Assembly (NCBI GenBank): GCA_964593705.1
Contig: CAZQIV010000015.1
Span: forward strand, 1-64,000
Reading direction: 5' to 3'
DNA: 64,000 nucleotides
Source: SABY01 sp964593705
GTDB lineage: Bacteria > Bacteroidota > Bacteroidia > Bacteroidales > 4484-276
Positions 36,117-46,329 of this stretch are shown one piece after another. A program made the position numbers and the translations under genes. The notes under the pieces were generated by a model that did not search any database, was not told the DNA's origin, and saw only the letters and a program-made list of their open reading frames with translations. Every line of letters begins with the position of its first letter. The stretch's first letter is position 1.

Positions 36117-38060
36117 ATGGTAAAATTAGATGCTAAAATTCCAGCCGGCCCTTTGGCCGAAAAATGGACAAAATATAAATCAGACCAAAAGCTGGTGAAT
36201 CCCGCCAACAAAAGGAAGTTGGAAATTATTGTTGTAGGAACAGGATTGGCCGGAGCCGCTGCCGCTGCAAGTTTTGGCGAGCTTGGTTTTAAAGTAAAAG
36301 TTTTCGGAATCCACGACAGCCCCCGCCGGGCACACAGTATCGCTGCGCAGGGTGGGATTAACGCCACCAAAAATTACCGCAATGATGGCGATTCGGTTTA
36401 CCGACTATTTTACGATACCATCAAAGGGGGTGACTACCGCTCTCGCGAAGCCAACGTTTACAGGCTTGCCGAGGTGAGCTCCGAAATTATCGACCAGTGC
36501 GTGGCTCAGGGTGTGCCCTTTGCCCGCGAATACAGTGGTTTACTCGACAATCGTTCCTTTGGCGGAGCCCTGGTTTCGCGAACATTTTACGCCCGCGGAC
36601 AAACCGGACAGCAATTGTTACTTGGTGCCTACGGCGCATTAAGCAAAGAAATCCACAACGGAAGCTGCGAAATGCTTACCATGCAGGAAGTGCTTGATAT
36701 TGTAATCGTGGATGGCCGCGCCCGTGGTGTGGTTTCGCGACACAGCATTACCGGCGAAATTCAGCGCCATTCGGCCCACGCCATCGTTTTGGCAACCGGG
36801 GGCTATGGAAACGTTTTCTTCCTATCCACCATGGCCATGAACTCAAACGGCAGTGCTGCCTGGAGAGCCTATAAAAGTGGTGCCGTATTTGGAAATCCTT
36901 CTTTCACGCAAATCCACCCAACCTGTATTCCCGTTCACGGTGATTATCAGTCTAAGCTTACGCTGATGAGCGAAAGTTTGAGGAACGACGGTAGAATTTG
37001 GGTGCCGAAGAAAAAAGAAGATGCCGTAAAAATTCAGAAAGGTGAATTAAAGCCTACACAGATAGCCGAAGAAGACCGCGATTATTATCTCGAAAGAAGA
37101 TACCCAGCCTTTGGTAATCTGGTGCCCCGCGATGTGGCCTCACGTGCTGCCAAGGAACGCTGCGATGCCGGAAACGGTGTAGGTAGTACAGGCTTGGCTG
37201 TTTATCTCGATTTTGAAGATGCGATAAAACGTTTGGGTAAAAATGTGATAGAGGCACGTTATGGTAATCTCTTCGTGATTTATGAGAAGATTGTTGATGA
37301 CAACCCCTACGAAACGCCGATGATGATTTATCCGGCTGTGCATTATACCATGGGTGGCCTTTGGGTGGATTACGAATTGCAAACCAGCATTCCTGGATTA
37401 TTCGCTGCCGGCGAAGCCAACTTCTCCGATCACGGTGCTAACCGTTTGGGAGCTTCTGCATTGATGCAGGGACTCAGCGATGGTTATTTTATAATTCCTT
37501 ACACCTTGCAAAATTATCTTGCTGATCAGATCAATGTACCCTTTTTTAAAACCGATCTGCCCGAGTTCGACGCTTCCGAAAAGAAAGTGCGAGCTGAACT
37601 TGACAAGTTGCTCAACATAAAAGGAAAGCAAACGGTGGACACCTTCCATAAAAAACTTGGCCATATTATGTGGGATCATGTGGGTATGACGCGAAATAGA
37701 GAAGGACTGCTGGAGGCAATTACCATGATTCAGGACTTACGCAAAGAATTCTGGAAAGACGTGAAGATTCCCGGTGGGATTGATGGTAAAAATATGGAGT
37801 TAGAGAAAGCCTGGCGTGTGGCCGATTTTCTGGAGTTGGGCGAGCTGATGGCTCGTGATGCCATGGATCGTGAAGAGTCCTGTGGCGGACACTTTCGCGA
37901 TGAACATAAAACCCCCGAAGGCGAAGCATTGCGCCATGATGATAAATACACCCATGTTTCGGTGTGGGAATATAAAGGTGATGATAATGAGCCTGTACGG
38001 CACAAAGAGCCGCTCAACTATGAATTTATCGAAGTGAAAACAAGAAATTATAAAGTTTAA
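36117..38060 (+). CDS. sdhA: Succinate dehydrogenase/fumarate reductase flavoprotein subunit
   Basis: 647 residues. The FAD-binding Rossmann motif is VVGTGLAGAAAAASFGELG (about 37-55). The covalent FAD site region is ARRAHSIAAQGGINA-like, here PRRAHSIAAQGGINATKN. The active-site region is ARTFYARGQTGQQL-like, and the C-terminal HGANRLGASALMQGLSDGYF is intact. It catalyses succinate/fumarate interconversion at the cytoplasmic face. The N-terminus (KLDAKIPAGPLAEKW) is the form usual for Bacteroidota type-B enzymes. No lesion is seen. Confidence 0.95.
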   Translation: MVKLDAKIPAGPLAEKWTKYKSDQKLVNPANKRKLEIIVVGTGLAGAAAAASFGELGFKVKVFGIHDSPRRAHSIAAQGGINATKNYRNDGDSVYRLFYDTIKGGDYRSREANVYRLAEVSSEIIDQCVAQGVPFAREYSGLLDNRSFGGALVSRTFYARGQTGQQLLLGAYGALSKEIHNGSCEMLTMQEVLDIVIVDGRARGVVSRHSITGEIQRHSAHAIVLATGGYGNVFFLSTMAMNSNGSAAWRAYKSGAVFGNPSFTQIHPTCIPVHGDYQSKLTLMSESLRNDGRIWVPKKKEDAVKIQKGELKPTQIAEEDRDYYLERRYPAFGNLVPRDVASRAAKERCDAGNGVGSTGLAVYLDFEDAIKRLGKNVIEARYGNLFVIYEKIVDDNPYETPMMIYPAVHYTMGGLWVDYELQTSIPGLFAAGEANFSDHGANRLGASALMQGLSDGYFIIPYTLQNYLADQINVPFFKTDLPEFDASEKKVRAELDKLLNIKGKQTVDTFHKKLGHIMWDHVGMTRNREGLLEAITMIQDLRKEFWKDVKIPGGIDGKNMELEKAWRVADFLELGELMARDAMDREESCGGHFRDEHKTPEGEALRHDDKYTHVSVWEYKGDDNEPVRHKEPLNYEFIEVKTRNYKV

Positions 38061-38072
38061 AACAACATAGCT

Positions 38073-38831
38073 ATGGATTTTAATTTGAAAATCTGGCGTC
38101 AGAAAGATTCCAAATCCAAAGGAAGCTTTAAGACCTATGAGGTTAAGAATATATCGGAAGACGCATCATTTTTGGAGATGCTCGACATACTCAACGAAGA
38201 GTTGGTGATGAAAGACGAAATGCCCATCAACTTCGAGAACGACTGCCGCGAAGGGATTTGTGGTACCTGTGGTTTGTACGTGAATGGCAGACCCCATGGC
38301 CCCGATACGGGCATTACCATTTGCCAGGTTCACATGCGCAAGTTCAAAAGCATAAAAACCATTGTTATCGAGCCCTGGCGTTCAAAAGCTTTTCCTGTGC
38401 TCACAGATTTGATTGTTGACCGCTCAGCCTTCGACCGCCTGATTCAGGCCGGGGGTTATGTTTCGGCGCGCACGGGTGGTGTACCCGATGCCAACGCCAT
38501 CCCCATTGCCAAAGATAAATCCGACGAAGCCATGGATGCTGCTGCCTGCATTGGTTGTGGTGCCTGTGTGGCGGCCTGTAAAAATGCTTCGGCCATGCTC
38601 TTTGTTTCGGCCAAGGTAGCCCAACTGGCACTATTGCCACAGGGACAAGTGGAAGCCAAACGCCGTGTACAAAAAATGGTGAAACAAATGGACATCGAAG
38701 GTTTTGGCAACTGCACCAACACCGGTGCCTGCGAAGCCGAATGCCCCAAGGAAATTACGCTGGTGAACATTGCACGCCTGAACCGCGAATTTATTGGTGC
38801 CAAGTTGGGTGCCCAAAAAATGGCGATGTAA
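38073..38831 (+). CDS. sdhB: Succinate dehydrogenase/fumarate reductase iron-sulfur subunit
   Basis: 252 residues. The N-terminal plant-type [2Fe-2S] domain carries C-REGICGTCGLYVNGRPHGP and a later Cys (GITIC). The C-terminal domain has CIGCGACVAACKNASAMLF and CTNTGACEAECPKEI for the [4Fe-4S] and [3Fe-4S] clusters. It transfers electrons between SdhA and the quinone site of SdhC. It is the last gene of the operon; the hairpin array starts 13 bp after the stop, and its first hairpin (38844-38925) could also act on the operon's 3' end. Confidence 0.95.
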   Translation: MDFNLKIWRQKDSKSKGSFKTYEVKNISEDASFLEMLDILNEELVMKDEMPINFENDCREGICGTCGLYVNGRPHGPDTGITICQVHMRKFKSIKTIVIEPWRSKAFPVLTDLIVDRSAFDRLIQAGGYVSARTGGVPDANAIPIAKDKSDEAMDAAACIGCGACVAACKNASAMLFVSAKVAQLALLPQGQVEAKRRVQKMVKQMDIEGFGNCTNTGACEAECPKEITLVNIARLNREFIGAKLGAQKMAM

Positions 38832-38843
38832 TATATTATAGTT

Positions 38844-39441
38844 AGTCACCCCGTGAATTCTGGTGTCGGATGTACAATTCCTTAGGGATTTTGCCATCTT
38901 TTCACAAAGCTTTCACGGGGTGACTTAGGGAATGTGAAAAGTCATCCGATGAATAGTGCATAAGCAAATGACACTATACTCATGGAAAAATTATAGCTTC
39001 CGGGAGTAATTCATCGGATGACTAAAAACCGGTAATCCTGGAAAAGCCATCCGATGAATAGTGCATAAGCAAATGACACTATACTAATTGAAAAATTACA
39101 GCTTCCAGGAGTTATTCATCGGATGACTGAACACCGGTAATCTGGAATAGTCACACCGTGAATTACCCTTGGACACAGCACTTTTCGCAAAAAGTAAGGT
39201 GCTGCTGCCCGGCAGTATTCACGGTGTGACTAAAAACCGGTAATCCTGGAAAAGTCATCCGATGAATACTGCTTAAGCAAATATCACTTTTCGCATGGAG
39301 ACATTGAAACTCCCGGAAGTTATTCATCGGATGACTAAAAACCGGTAATCCTGGAAAAGCCATCCGATGAATAGTGCATAAGCAAATGACACCTTACGCA
39401 TGGAGACATTGAAACTTCCAGGAGTAATTCATCGGATGACT
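38844..39441. repeat. Array of six 82-84 bp hairpin repeats
   Basis: Units lie at 38844-38925, 38940-39023, 39045-39128, 39149-39231, 39253-39336 and 39358-39441. Each is bounded by a 14-15 nt inverted repeat. The spacers after units 2, 4 and 5 are the same 21 bp containing ACCGGTAATCCTGG; the spacer after unit 3 is a close variant. Units 2, 3, 5 and 6 have the stem GTCATCCGATGAAT / ATTCATCGGATGAC. Unit 4 has TCACACCGTGAAT / ATTCACGGTGTGA and unit 1 has TCACCCCGTGAA / TTCACGGGGTGA, so changes in one arm are matched in the other. The loop cores (e.g. CATAAGCAAATGACAC) are related in units 2, 3, 5 and 6. This occupies the whole gap between sdhB and the adhesin. Confidence 0.85.
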
Positions 39442-39512
39442 GATTGCAAAGCATGAAACTATTGTCCTTTTACGAAGCCCATTTTACCCTTAAAAGATAG
39501 GCGGATAGATCG

Positions 39513-42500
39513 TTAGTCTCCTTTAATAAACACCTTTTCAGAATAAACTACTTCTCCGGCTACTATCATCACAATATAAATACCGGTTTTCAGATTTACA
39601 TGAAAAGCGTTTTGTTCTATGCCACTGATATTCTCCTCCAGGACGGTTTTGCCCATAATATCCGAAATAAGCACTTTTCCTTTTACAGCACCTTTTATGA
39701 GGATTTGTTGGCCATGAGCAGAAATTGAAATATTGCTTTGTTCCATAGTATTTTCCCCGATTCCAACCGTGTTCAAATGGAGTTTAAACCGTTTCTCATC
39801 ATCATTGATATCCCAGGTAAACTCATAAGCTCCTCCCAGATAACTATCGGGATGAAGCTTATGGAATTCTTGTGTTTTGGTGTCTTCCAGGATGGCTTCG
39901 GAAATATTTGCAATTTCTTTTATCCTGATGCTGTACATGCCATTTTCGTCGCTTTGGAAACCAAGCTGGATGTTTTCTGTTTCCGGGCGTACGTCAACCA
40001 CGAGTTTGTTATTATTGGCGATGCTGTAAATTTCGGGCATGCCTTGTGTTCCTGAAAATAATTTCCAGGTATCGGTCTAAAGCTCAAATCCTGCCTGCGA
40101 CTCATTATCGAAAAGCAATAACATATCATTCTTCAAACCAACATTATTGCTTGCTTCCAGGCGAATGCCATGGGAAATATTGTCTCCTCCCGATTTATAG
40201 TATGATGAAGTGTTTTCATGTGTACGAGCAGTGTTGTTGATAGTAAAATCCTTTGCAGTAGTTGTGTAAACAAAAAAGCCCTGCATGGGTGGCAGGTATT
40301 GTTGTCCGCCGTTTGTAGCGCCACTGCCGGACCATGTATCATAATGGCTGTTTTCGCTATCCCAGTAATATACTGCACCATAAGTTTCAACCAATACATC
40401 CCAGTCGATGGAAGACGGGTACGGATTTCCCAGAAGGTTCATTCCATCGTTATCACCACCACCTGCCGATGTCATCGCTATGGTCTTCTCGCCGCTTGTA
40501 GGAGTTCCGGTAAAAGTATAAGTTGTCGCTTTTGATGTCGCCCAGAGGCCATATCCTTGTGCAGGGATAAGTGCGGTTGTGGCTTGTGTTATATCTAACC
40601 ATTCAGCACTGGCTTCATCCCAGGTTTGCAGAAAATCGCCATCAAAGGTATTGGCTGTGCTCACATTATTTGGTGCGGAAATTAGGTGCCACACATCCTC
40701 ACTAATATATCGTTTTATGTCCACCGTTCCGTTGTTGGTGATTGTGCCGTCTGTGATAAGAGAGCCTGAGCCCGATGCATCACTTTCGACTGTAAGAGAT
40801 GCTCCATCGTTAATTGTGAGATTGTTGCAGCTTGCTGTACCGCTAGCTCCGATAATTGGTGCCGATGCCTTGGCTACAGTAGGAATTGTAACATCATAAG
40901 GTGAGGATGGAACATCGCTGACATTCCAGTTTTCTGCTGTGTTCCAGTCTGCGCTTTCAGAACCATCCCATACAATAGTGAATATTCCATCGTACTCATA
41001 GGCTCCAATATCTGTTGTGCCATATCTGTATACACCACGCTGATCGCTTGTTTGTGCGCCGGTATTTGTTCCGGCATCAATAGCAAAACTACCGGAGAGT
41101 AAGGCAAGTGTTTGAGATCCGTTTAAGGTGCTGTTGTCTGCCAGCGTTGTTGAAAGGTTGAGGTTTTGGTTGCCTAAGGCTGTGTTATTTCTGTTCCATG
41201 ATGTACTTGATGTCCCATCTGCCTTGTAGTTGTAAAGAATATTCGTTGTAGCGGTAAATTTCCAATTTGAAGGAGAGCCACTTCCAGTTTGATTTTCAAT
41301 AATATTATATCCATTATCAACCAATGTTCCTGCACTTTTAACATGATAATCTGATGTGCCGTTGTTTGCGACAACCGTATTGCATATATTCAGTGTGTTC
41401 CCATTAATAAATATTCCATCGCCTTCAGATCCTGTGTTATTACAAATATTGCAGCCCTGTAATGTTACAGTACCAGTTCTATTTGAAATACCACCACCAT
41501 AACCACCAACAGAACTATTTCCATAAATAGTAGGATTAATAAATGTTGAAGTACCTTGATTGAGGAATCCTCCACCCCAGCTACTTGAGCCTGGTGCCGC
41601 ATTATTACAAATTGTACTGTTTGTTACTGTTAGAGTACCATAAATATTATGAATTCCACCTCCGGAAGAATAACTACCTGTTGTACTGTTATTACATATT
41701 GTTGAATTTGTTAGGGTAAGTGTTCCTTTATTTTTAATACCACCTCCCGCGCCCGACTTCTTTCCATGTCGAATTGTAACATCTTTAATCGTAACTATTT
41801 TGGAATAATTAATATAAAAAACACGATGTGTAGCAGTATTTTCCAGGGCATGTGCCTGGATTATAGTAGCTGCTGCCCCGGCTCCCAGAAAAGTGAGGTC
41901 TTTGTTTACCGTGAGTTCAGGTTCGGTATATGTCCCTTCTGCAATATTGATTATATCCCGATCCTCAGAGGCAGCAATTGCAGCAGTTATAGTCGTGTAA
42001 TCCCCACCACTTATTGCTACTTCGACTTGCTGTATAAAATCTACATCCAAATTACTTTTTGTTGAATTTGTTACTCCGGACGCATCCCCCTCGTTGAAAG
42101 CAGTATTGTTGAACGCGATTCGCAGATTGGTGATGTCGTTGGTATTGTTACTGTTAGTGGCAGTTCCGGTGAGGGAAACACTTAGCTCTGTATCGCTGTT
42201 TTTGGTAATTACCATTGTTAATCCGGAAGGAACATTTGTTTCGGTGTACTTACTGGTTGCAAAAGTACCAGTACTTCCTGTAAAATAATCTGATTCAGGA
42301 TATTCTAAAGTAATCGTCAGACTATTTTCTATAGTTCCATTATTTGCTTCTGATTCTTGAAAAACTTCAGAGTTGTATGCAAGTTTTGCCGATGCTTCTA
42401 AACATATGGAGTCGGATAGCCCCCATAATCAACTTCCCAATCTGATAATGGAGGAGTTTCTTGGTTGTCATCTGAGAAATATAATGTCAAACCACCTCCC

Positions 42501-42718
42501 CATATTTCCCAACGACTATTAGAGCTTTCATATCTCAAATAATACTCCTCGCCATCTAATTTGTATTGAAGCTTGTTGTTGTATTGGCCGGCTTCAAAAT
42601 AGAAGCCGTTTGCCCCTTCTCTACCTGCTTCGCTTACGAGATAACCGGTAGCCATAAGGCTTGTGCTCATGGTTAAGGCCATTAGCAGGGTTAATAATTT
42701 TGCTGTTGATTTTTTCAT
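39513..42718 (-). pseudogene. T9SS beta-helix (choice-of-anchor type) surface protein, one frameshift and one nonsense
   Basis: The start is at 42718 (signal peptide ending MSTSLMATGYL). The frame ends at a TAG at 42398; one extra T in the run 42400-42402 restores it to ...VLEASAKLAYNSEVF. The body contains right-handed parallel beta-helix repeats (ICNNSTTGSYSSGGG, IYGNSSVGGYGGG) with a 'DQRGVYRYGTTDIGAYEYDG' omp-like segment, then a repeated 'WHLISAPNN...' module. An in-frame TAG at 40077-40079 splits the C-terminal part, which ends in a T9SS sorting domain (39513-39700; GKVLISDIMGKTVL ... VYSEKVFIKG). Intact, it would be about 1,068 residues, an adhesin or polymorphic surface protein. Confidence 0.65.
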
Positions 42719-42983
42719 AATATCATTGTTTTAATTTTTTGATAAGATAATTCATTTTTATTCATGAAGTTTTGAAATGAAGTCTGTTAATTTTAATGTG
42801 TTTTGAAATAACAACAAAAGTAAATATTTTTTTTAGATGTTTTAGTGTGAGGGTGTTATTGCTCGGTGCTGATAGATGGAAAGCGTCAGCCAGCTGGCTG
42901 AGATAAATCCACCTGCGATGAAATAAATCCTCCTACGTTGGAGGATGGAAAGTTTCACTTCCGTTTTTCCATGCGTTCGGAAA

Positions 42984-43067
42984 AGTCATCCGATGAATAG
43001 CGCTTAAGCAAATGACACCTTGCGCATGGGAAAATTACTGCTTCCGGGAGTAATTCATCGGATGACT
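42984..43067. repeat. Seventh copy of the hairpin repeat, isolated
   Basis: It has the same 15-nt arms (AGTCATCCGATGAAT / ATTCATCGGATGACT) and the same loop core as the array at 38844-39441, followed by GAACACCGGT as in the array spacer. It lies on the far side of the adhesin, exactly at the truncated end of the TspO-like pseudogene. In the rest of 42719-42983 I see no gene. Confidence 0.8.
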
Positions 43068-43068
43068 G

Positions 43069-43505
43069 AACACCGGTCTTTTCTTCTTAACAATACTATT
43101 ATTGTGATAACAGTTGCAATGGTAATCATAATAATTGCCCAGATTTCAGGGGATATACCAAAGCTGTTCCAGTTATATTTGATGATGCCAGGCGAAAATC
43201 CAGGCCATGTTGGCCAGCGAAGAAACGAAAAATCAAATATCAATCCGGTACAAAAACTTGTTTCGCGGGATGTTGCTTTCGCCAAAAATTCCTTTCGACT
43301 AATACACCGTAAAAAGGATGAGCAGTAAATAAATGATGCCCCATATCGAAAATGTGAATCCGGCAAGTATAAAAAGGCTCGGGTACAAATCGGATAATTC
43401 TCCGGTGTTTTTCCCGGCGATGGGCAAGGCATTGGCCAAAATATTTATGGTGATCACCCCAAGTAGCCCAATGATATTAAGTATTTGATAGGTTTTTATT
43501 TTCAT
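43069..43505 (-). pseudogene. TspO/tryptophan-rich sensory-like membrane protein, decayed
   Basis: The start is MKIKTYQILNIIGLLGVITINILANALPI (43505). The stretch NALPIAGKNTGELSDLYPSLF, in parts, then 'AGFTFSIWGIIYLLLILF', matches the beginning of the large Bacteroidota tryptophan-rich sensory/TspO-related membrane proteins (normally about 260-280 residues). After TVY a stop occurs. Shifted frames further on still read SLANMAWIFAWHHQI and other family-like fragments, so there are several frame changes and an internal deletion. The 3' end is cut at the hairpin repeat (43067). Confidence 0.6.
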
Positions 43506-43517
43506 TTTTTTATATAA

Positions 43518-43599
43518 TAGCCACTGATGCACGGATAAAATTGAATTATTCATTTCCCCCGAATGATCGGGGCAAACGTGGGTGTTAATAATTAGCTAT
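43518..43599. repeat. Family E leader repeat (copy 2)
   Basis: AGCCACTGATGCACGGATAA plus AATTGAATTATTCAT, then TGTTAATAATTAG, 13 bp upstream of the TspO-like start. It is interrupted relative to copy 1 by a CCCCGAATGATCGGGG hairpin. Confidence 0.5.
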
Positions 43600-43642
43600 G
43601 CCTGCCCGCCCTCATGGCGGAAGTATTTCATGTTTTTAAAAA

Positions 43643-43690
43643 ATAGCCACGCCTGTCCCGATTTTTCGGGAAATGCACGGATAAAAAATA
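43643..43690. repeat. Family E fragment (copy 3)
   Basis: AATAGCCACGCC, an inserted CCCGATTTTTCGGG hairpin, then ATGCACGGATAAAAAATAA: the same core split by a hairpin. Confidence 0.4.
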
Positions 43691-43729
43691 ATGTTAACAA
43701 CAAATAACCCAATAACGAATAACCATTTA

Positions 43730-45850
43730 CTATTTTCCTTTTCTTTCCCACACGGTAAAATTCGACAACGTGTGCTGGAATTTATTTTGGGTTTCACGAA
43801 TTACAAAAGGCACTTTAAATGGCTCGGCGATGCACTTGAAATGCTTGTCAAGGTGGCGGTGCAATCCATCGAGGGTGGTAACGGGTTCGCCGTCCTCTTT
43901 GTAGCCGCCCAGCCATTTTTCGCGTTTGGTGTATTCTGCCAGCCAGGTGTAGGGTGAGGCAATTACAAGGATGCCGCCGGGATTTAATCGCCCGGAGATC
44001 ATCTCCAGAAACTTGCCGGGATCATAGAGCCTGTCGATAAGGTTGCCGGCGAAGATCAGATCGTAGTTTGTAAAATGTGGTTTAAGGTTTACAGCATCGG
44101 CCTGGAAAAATTCGACTTTCTTTTCCAAACCCTTAAAACCAAATTCCTCCATCGAAACTTCGTGGTACGAAACCAGTTCGCCTTCTTCGGGCAGCACATA
44201 GTGGATATATCCTTTTTCGATGAGTTCATCTGCAATTTTTATAAAGCGTGCCGAAAAATCGAGCCCGGTTACCTTATCGAATTTACGTGCCAGTTCAAAG
44301 GTTGACCGTCCGGTAGCACAACCCAGGTCGAGGGCTCGTTTCATTGGGCAACCTTCCATATATTTTAAGCAAATTTCGGCTGAATTTTTAGGGAAGTTGG
44401 GAACATCATAGTATTCCTTGCCATAGTGGGATTCGCAATACTGCGAAACCAAAGCATCGGTTTCGTAAACATCTTCGCGTACTTTTACCGGTGCATCACT
44501 CTGGATATATCTAAAACCTGCATGTTGGAAAAAATGCCTGCGGAAGGCATACCGCGCATCAAGGGTGGCTTCATTTCCGGTGGAAATCCACGATCCGCCT
44601 TTTATGATATTGTGTTTGGTGTCGAAGGTAGGGGTTGAAAAATCGTCGTATAAGGGATGAACCTCAAAGCCCGGGAAACCGGAAATGGGCGTTTCGGTCC
44701 ATTGCCACACGTTGCCAACTACATCGTAGAAGTCGTTAAATTTAAAGGTATCAACCGGTACTGAGGAGGCAGCTACTTCAAGGTTGATATTACCGGGAGC
44801 TTTGTCCCAATTATGTAGATCGGGTACCTTTTGCAAATCCCGGAAATATGTCCATTCTTCTTCGGTGGGTAGCCTGAATGTTTGGCCGGTTTTTTTACTC
44901 TTCCAGTTGGTGAAGGCTTTTGCTTCCAGTTGGTTCACTTCTACTGGCCAGTTCCAGGGCATGTCGATAATTTCGGCCATAGTGCGGAATTTCCAGCTTC
45001 CGTCATTTTGTTTTATCCACCATAATGGGTGGATGACCTTTTTAAAGTTGCGCCAGTTCCAGCCTTCTTCAGTCCAATATTCCTGAGTTTCGTAAGCATT
45101 ATCCTCAACAAATTCAAGAAACTCACCGTTTGACACCAGGAATTTCGAGGCTTTGAAAGGGTGGATTTCTTCGCTTATTTTACCATATTCATTATCCCAG
45201 CCGTAAAGGGCATGATCCCGTGTTTTTCCAAGTGTTACTTCGCCACCGGGCACTTCAATTAATTGGTTTTCGGGAGCTTTGCCCCAGTGCTCATGGATTT
45301 TCCACAAGGGATGTTTTTTAAGCTGTTCGATGGGAAGCTGGCGGATGAGCACCGATGAAGTTTCGAGGTGGATGCGTTCGTGTTCGATTCCCATAAGGAT
45401 AGGCCACCAGGGGCTTTCCCAATTGATGGGTATGTCGAGGGGCAGGGTGTTAATCAAATGATCAATCACTTTGCGTACTTCATCACGGTAATCCTGAACT
45501 TCCTTAATTGTTGGCCAGTCGTAGTGTTTATCATTTAAATCATCCCACGACATTTCGTCAACACCAATGGCGAAAGTGGATTCGAAACCGGGGTTTACGC
45601 GTTGGTCGATGAGCTTGGCAAGAATGAGCTTGTTGATAAAAAATGTTGCCGTATGTCCAAAATAAAAAACCAGTGGATGACGCAAGGGATCGGCACGCAT
45701 GTAATATGCCTCATCGCTGCTAAGTACTTCGAAAAGTTTCTCGTAAACATCGTAAGTTTCATGAAAGTAAGCGAGGATTTCATTTCGCTTTTCTTCGGGG
45801 TTTCCATTATTTAAAATGATTGTTTTTGTAATTAATGTTGATGTCGTCAT
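43730..45850 (-). CDS. ovoA: OvoA: 5-histidylcysteine sulfoxide synthase / mercaptohistidine methyltransferase
   Basis: 706 residues from MTTSTLITKT; an ATG 13 codons upstream is an alternative. The N-terminal DinB-like domain carries the HxxxHxE iron site H157-H161-E163 (GIEHERIHLET) plus H66. The middle FGE-sulfatase domain (about 195-445: 'VPGGEVTLGKTRDHALYGWDNEYG' in parts, WQWTETPISGFPGF) follows. The C-terminal SAM methyltransferase (about 460-706) has the motif I sequence ALDLGCATGRSTFELA. This is the full-length bifunctional architecture that makes 5-histidylcysteine sulfoxide and N-methylates the thiol product, giving ovothiol A. It acts in the cytoplasm. Ergothioneine EgtB lacks the methyltransferase, so OvoA is preferred. 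Confidence 0.9.
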   Translation of the reverse strand: MTTSTLITKTIILNNGNPEEKRNEILAYFHETYDVYEKLFEVLSSDEAYYMRADPLRHPLVFYFGHTATFFINKLILAKLIDQRVNPGFESTFAIGVDEMSWDDLNDKHYDWPTIKEVQDYRDEVRKVIDHLINTLPLDIPINWESPWWPILMGIEHERIHLETSSVLIRQLPIEQLKKHPLWKIHEHWGKAPENQLIEVPGGEVTLGKTRDHALYGWDNEYGKISEEIHPFKASKFLVSNGEFLEFVEDNAYETQEYWTEEGWNWRNFKKVIHPLWWIKQNDGSWKFRTMAEIIDMPWNWPVEVNQLEAKAFTNWKSKKTGQTFRLPTEEEWTYFRDLQKVPDLHNWDKAPGNINLEVAASSVPVDTFKFNDFYDVVGNVWQWTETPISGFPGFEVHPLYDDFSTPTFDTKHNIIKGGSWISTGNEATLDARYAFRRHFFQHAGFRYIQSDAPVKVREDVYETDALVSQYCESHYGKEYYDVPNFPKNSAEICLKYMEGCPMKRALDLGCATGRSTFELARKFDKVTGLDFSARFIKIADELIEKGYIHYVLPEEGELVSYHEVSMEEFGFKGLEKKVEFFQADAVNLKPHFTNYDLIFAGNLIDRLYDPGKFLEMISGRLNPGGILVIASPYTWLAEYTKREKWLGGYKEDGEPVTTLDGLHRHLDKHFKCIAEPFKVPFVIRETQNKFQHTLSNFTVWERKGK

Positions 45851-45894
45851 AAATATTATTTTTTCAGTTTCATTACTATTTTTAAACAAGTCAT

Positions 45895-46180
45895 TTACAA
45901 CATTGCAGCTGCTTTAGCGCAGGCTGCGGCAGGCCCGCCTTGCCTAGCGAAGGCTCTTGTTTCCGGCGTGGCAGGCCCGCCTTGCCGAGCGAAAGCCCAG
46001 GCTGCCGGCGCGGCAGGGATTGAAGCGACACCCCAACGAAGTGGCTGCTGATGTTTTTGTTGGTGGGTGGCGGCTGACAGATCCCGCAACTGCGGGACCG
46101 CACCACCTACAAAAACACAGCAGGCACAAGTTGGGTACAGCGAAAAGCCCGCCAGGCCGCCCAAAAAAAACCAAACAAGG
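45895..46180. repeat. GC-rich palindromic intergenic block
   Basis: It has higher GC than its surroundings, with repeated GGCAGGCCCGCCTTGCC-type units and CCCGCAACTGCGGG and GGTGGGTGGCGG..CCGCACCACC inverted pairs. No gene is supported; open frames here are low-complexity shadows. It resembles recurrent intergenic elements of Bacteroidota genomes (memory, untested). Confidence 0.4.
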
Positions 46181-46329
46181 TGATCATGTAAAAATTATGG
46201 TGTATTCCTGTTTTGGTTTGTCCAAGTTAGTTGGCAAAATTTATAAATGCATATTTTGCAATTAAGAGCTTTATTATTTATCTTCCTTTCATATTAACGT
46301 CAATGCATTTTAAATTTTGCTTGGGTACC

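Noticed and set aside
38844..39441. CRISPR array
   Set aside because: The repeated units are 82-84 bp hairpins with related loops and conserved short spacers; there are no 24-47 bp identical repeats with unique spacers and no cas genes in the window.
42398..42402. Programmed ribosomal frameshift in the adhesin
   Set aside because: There is no slippery heptamer or downstream pseudoknot; a T-run of only three and an additional in-frame TAG at 40077 point to decay or error.
45895..46265. Several Ala/Arg/Pro-rich ORFs on both strands
   Set aside because: They are produced by the GC-rich palindromic block and overlap each other in all frames.
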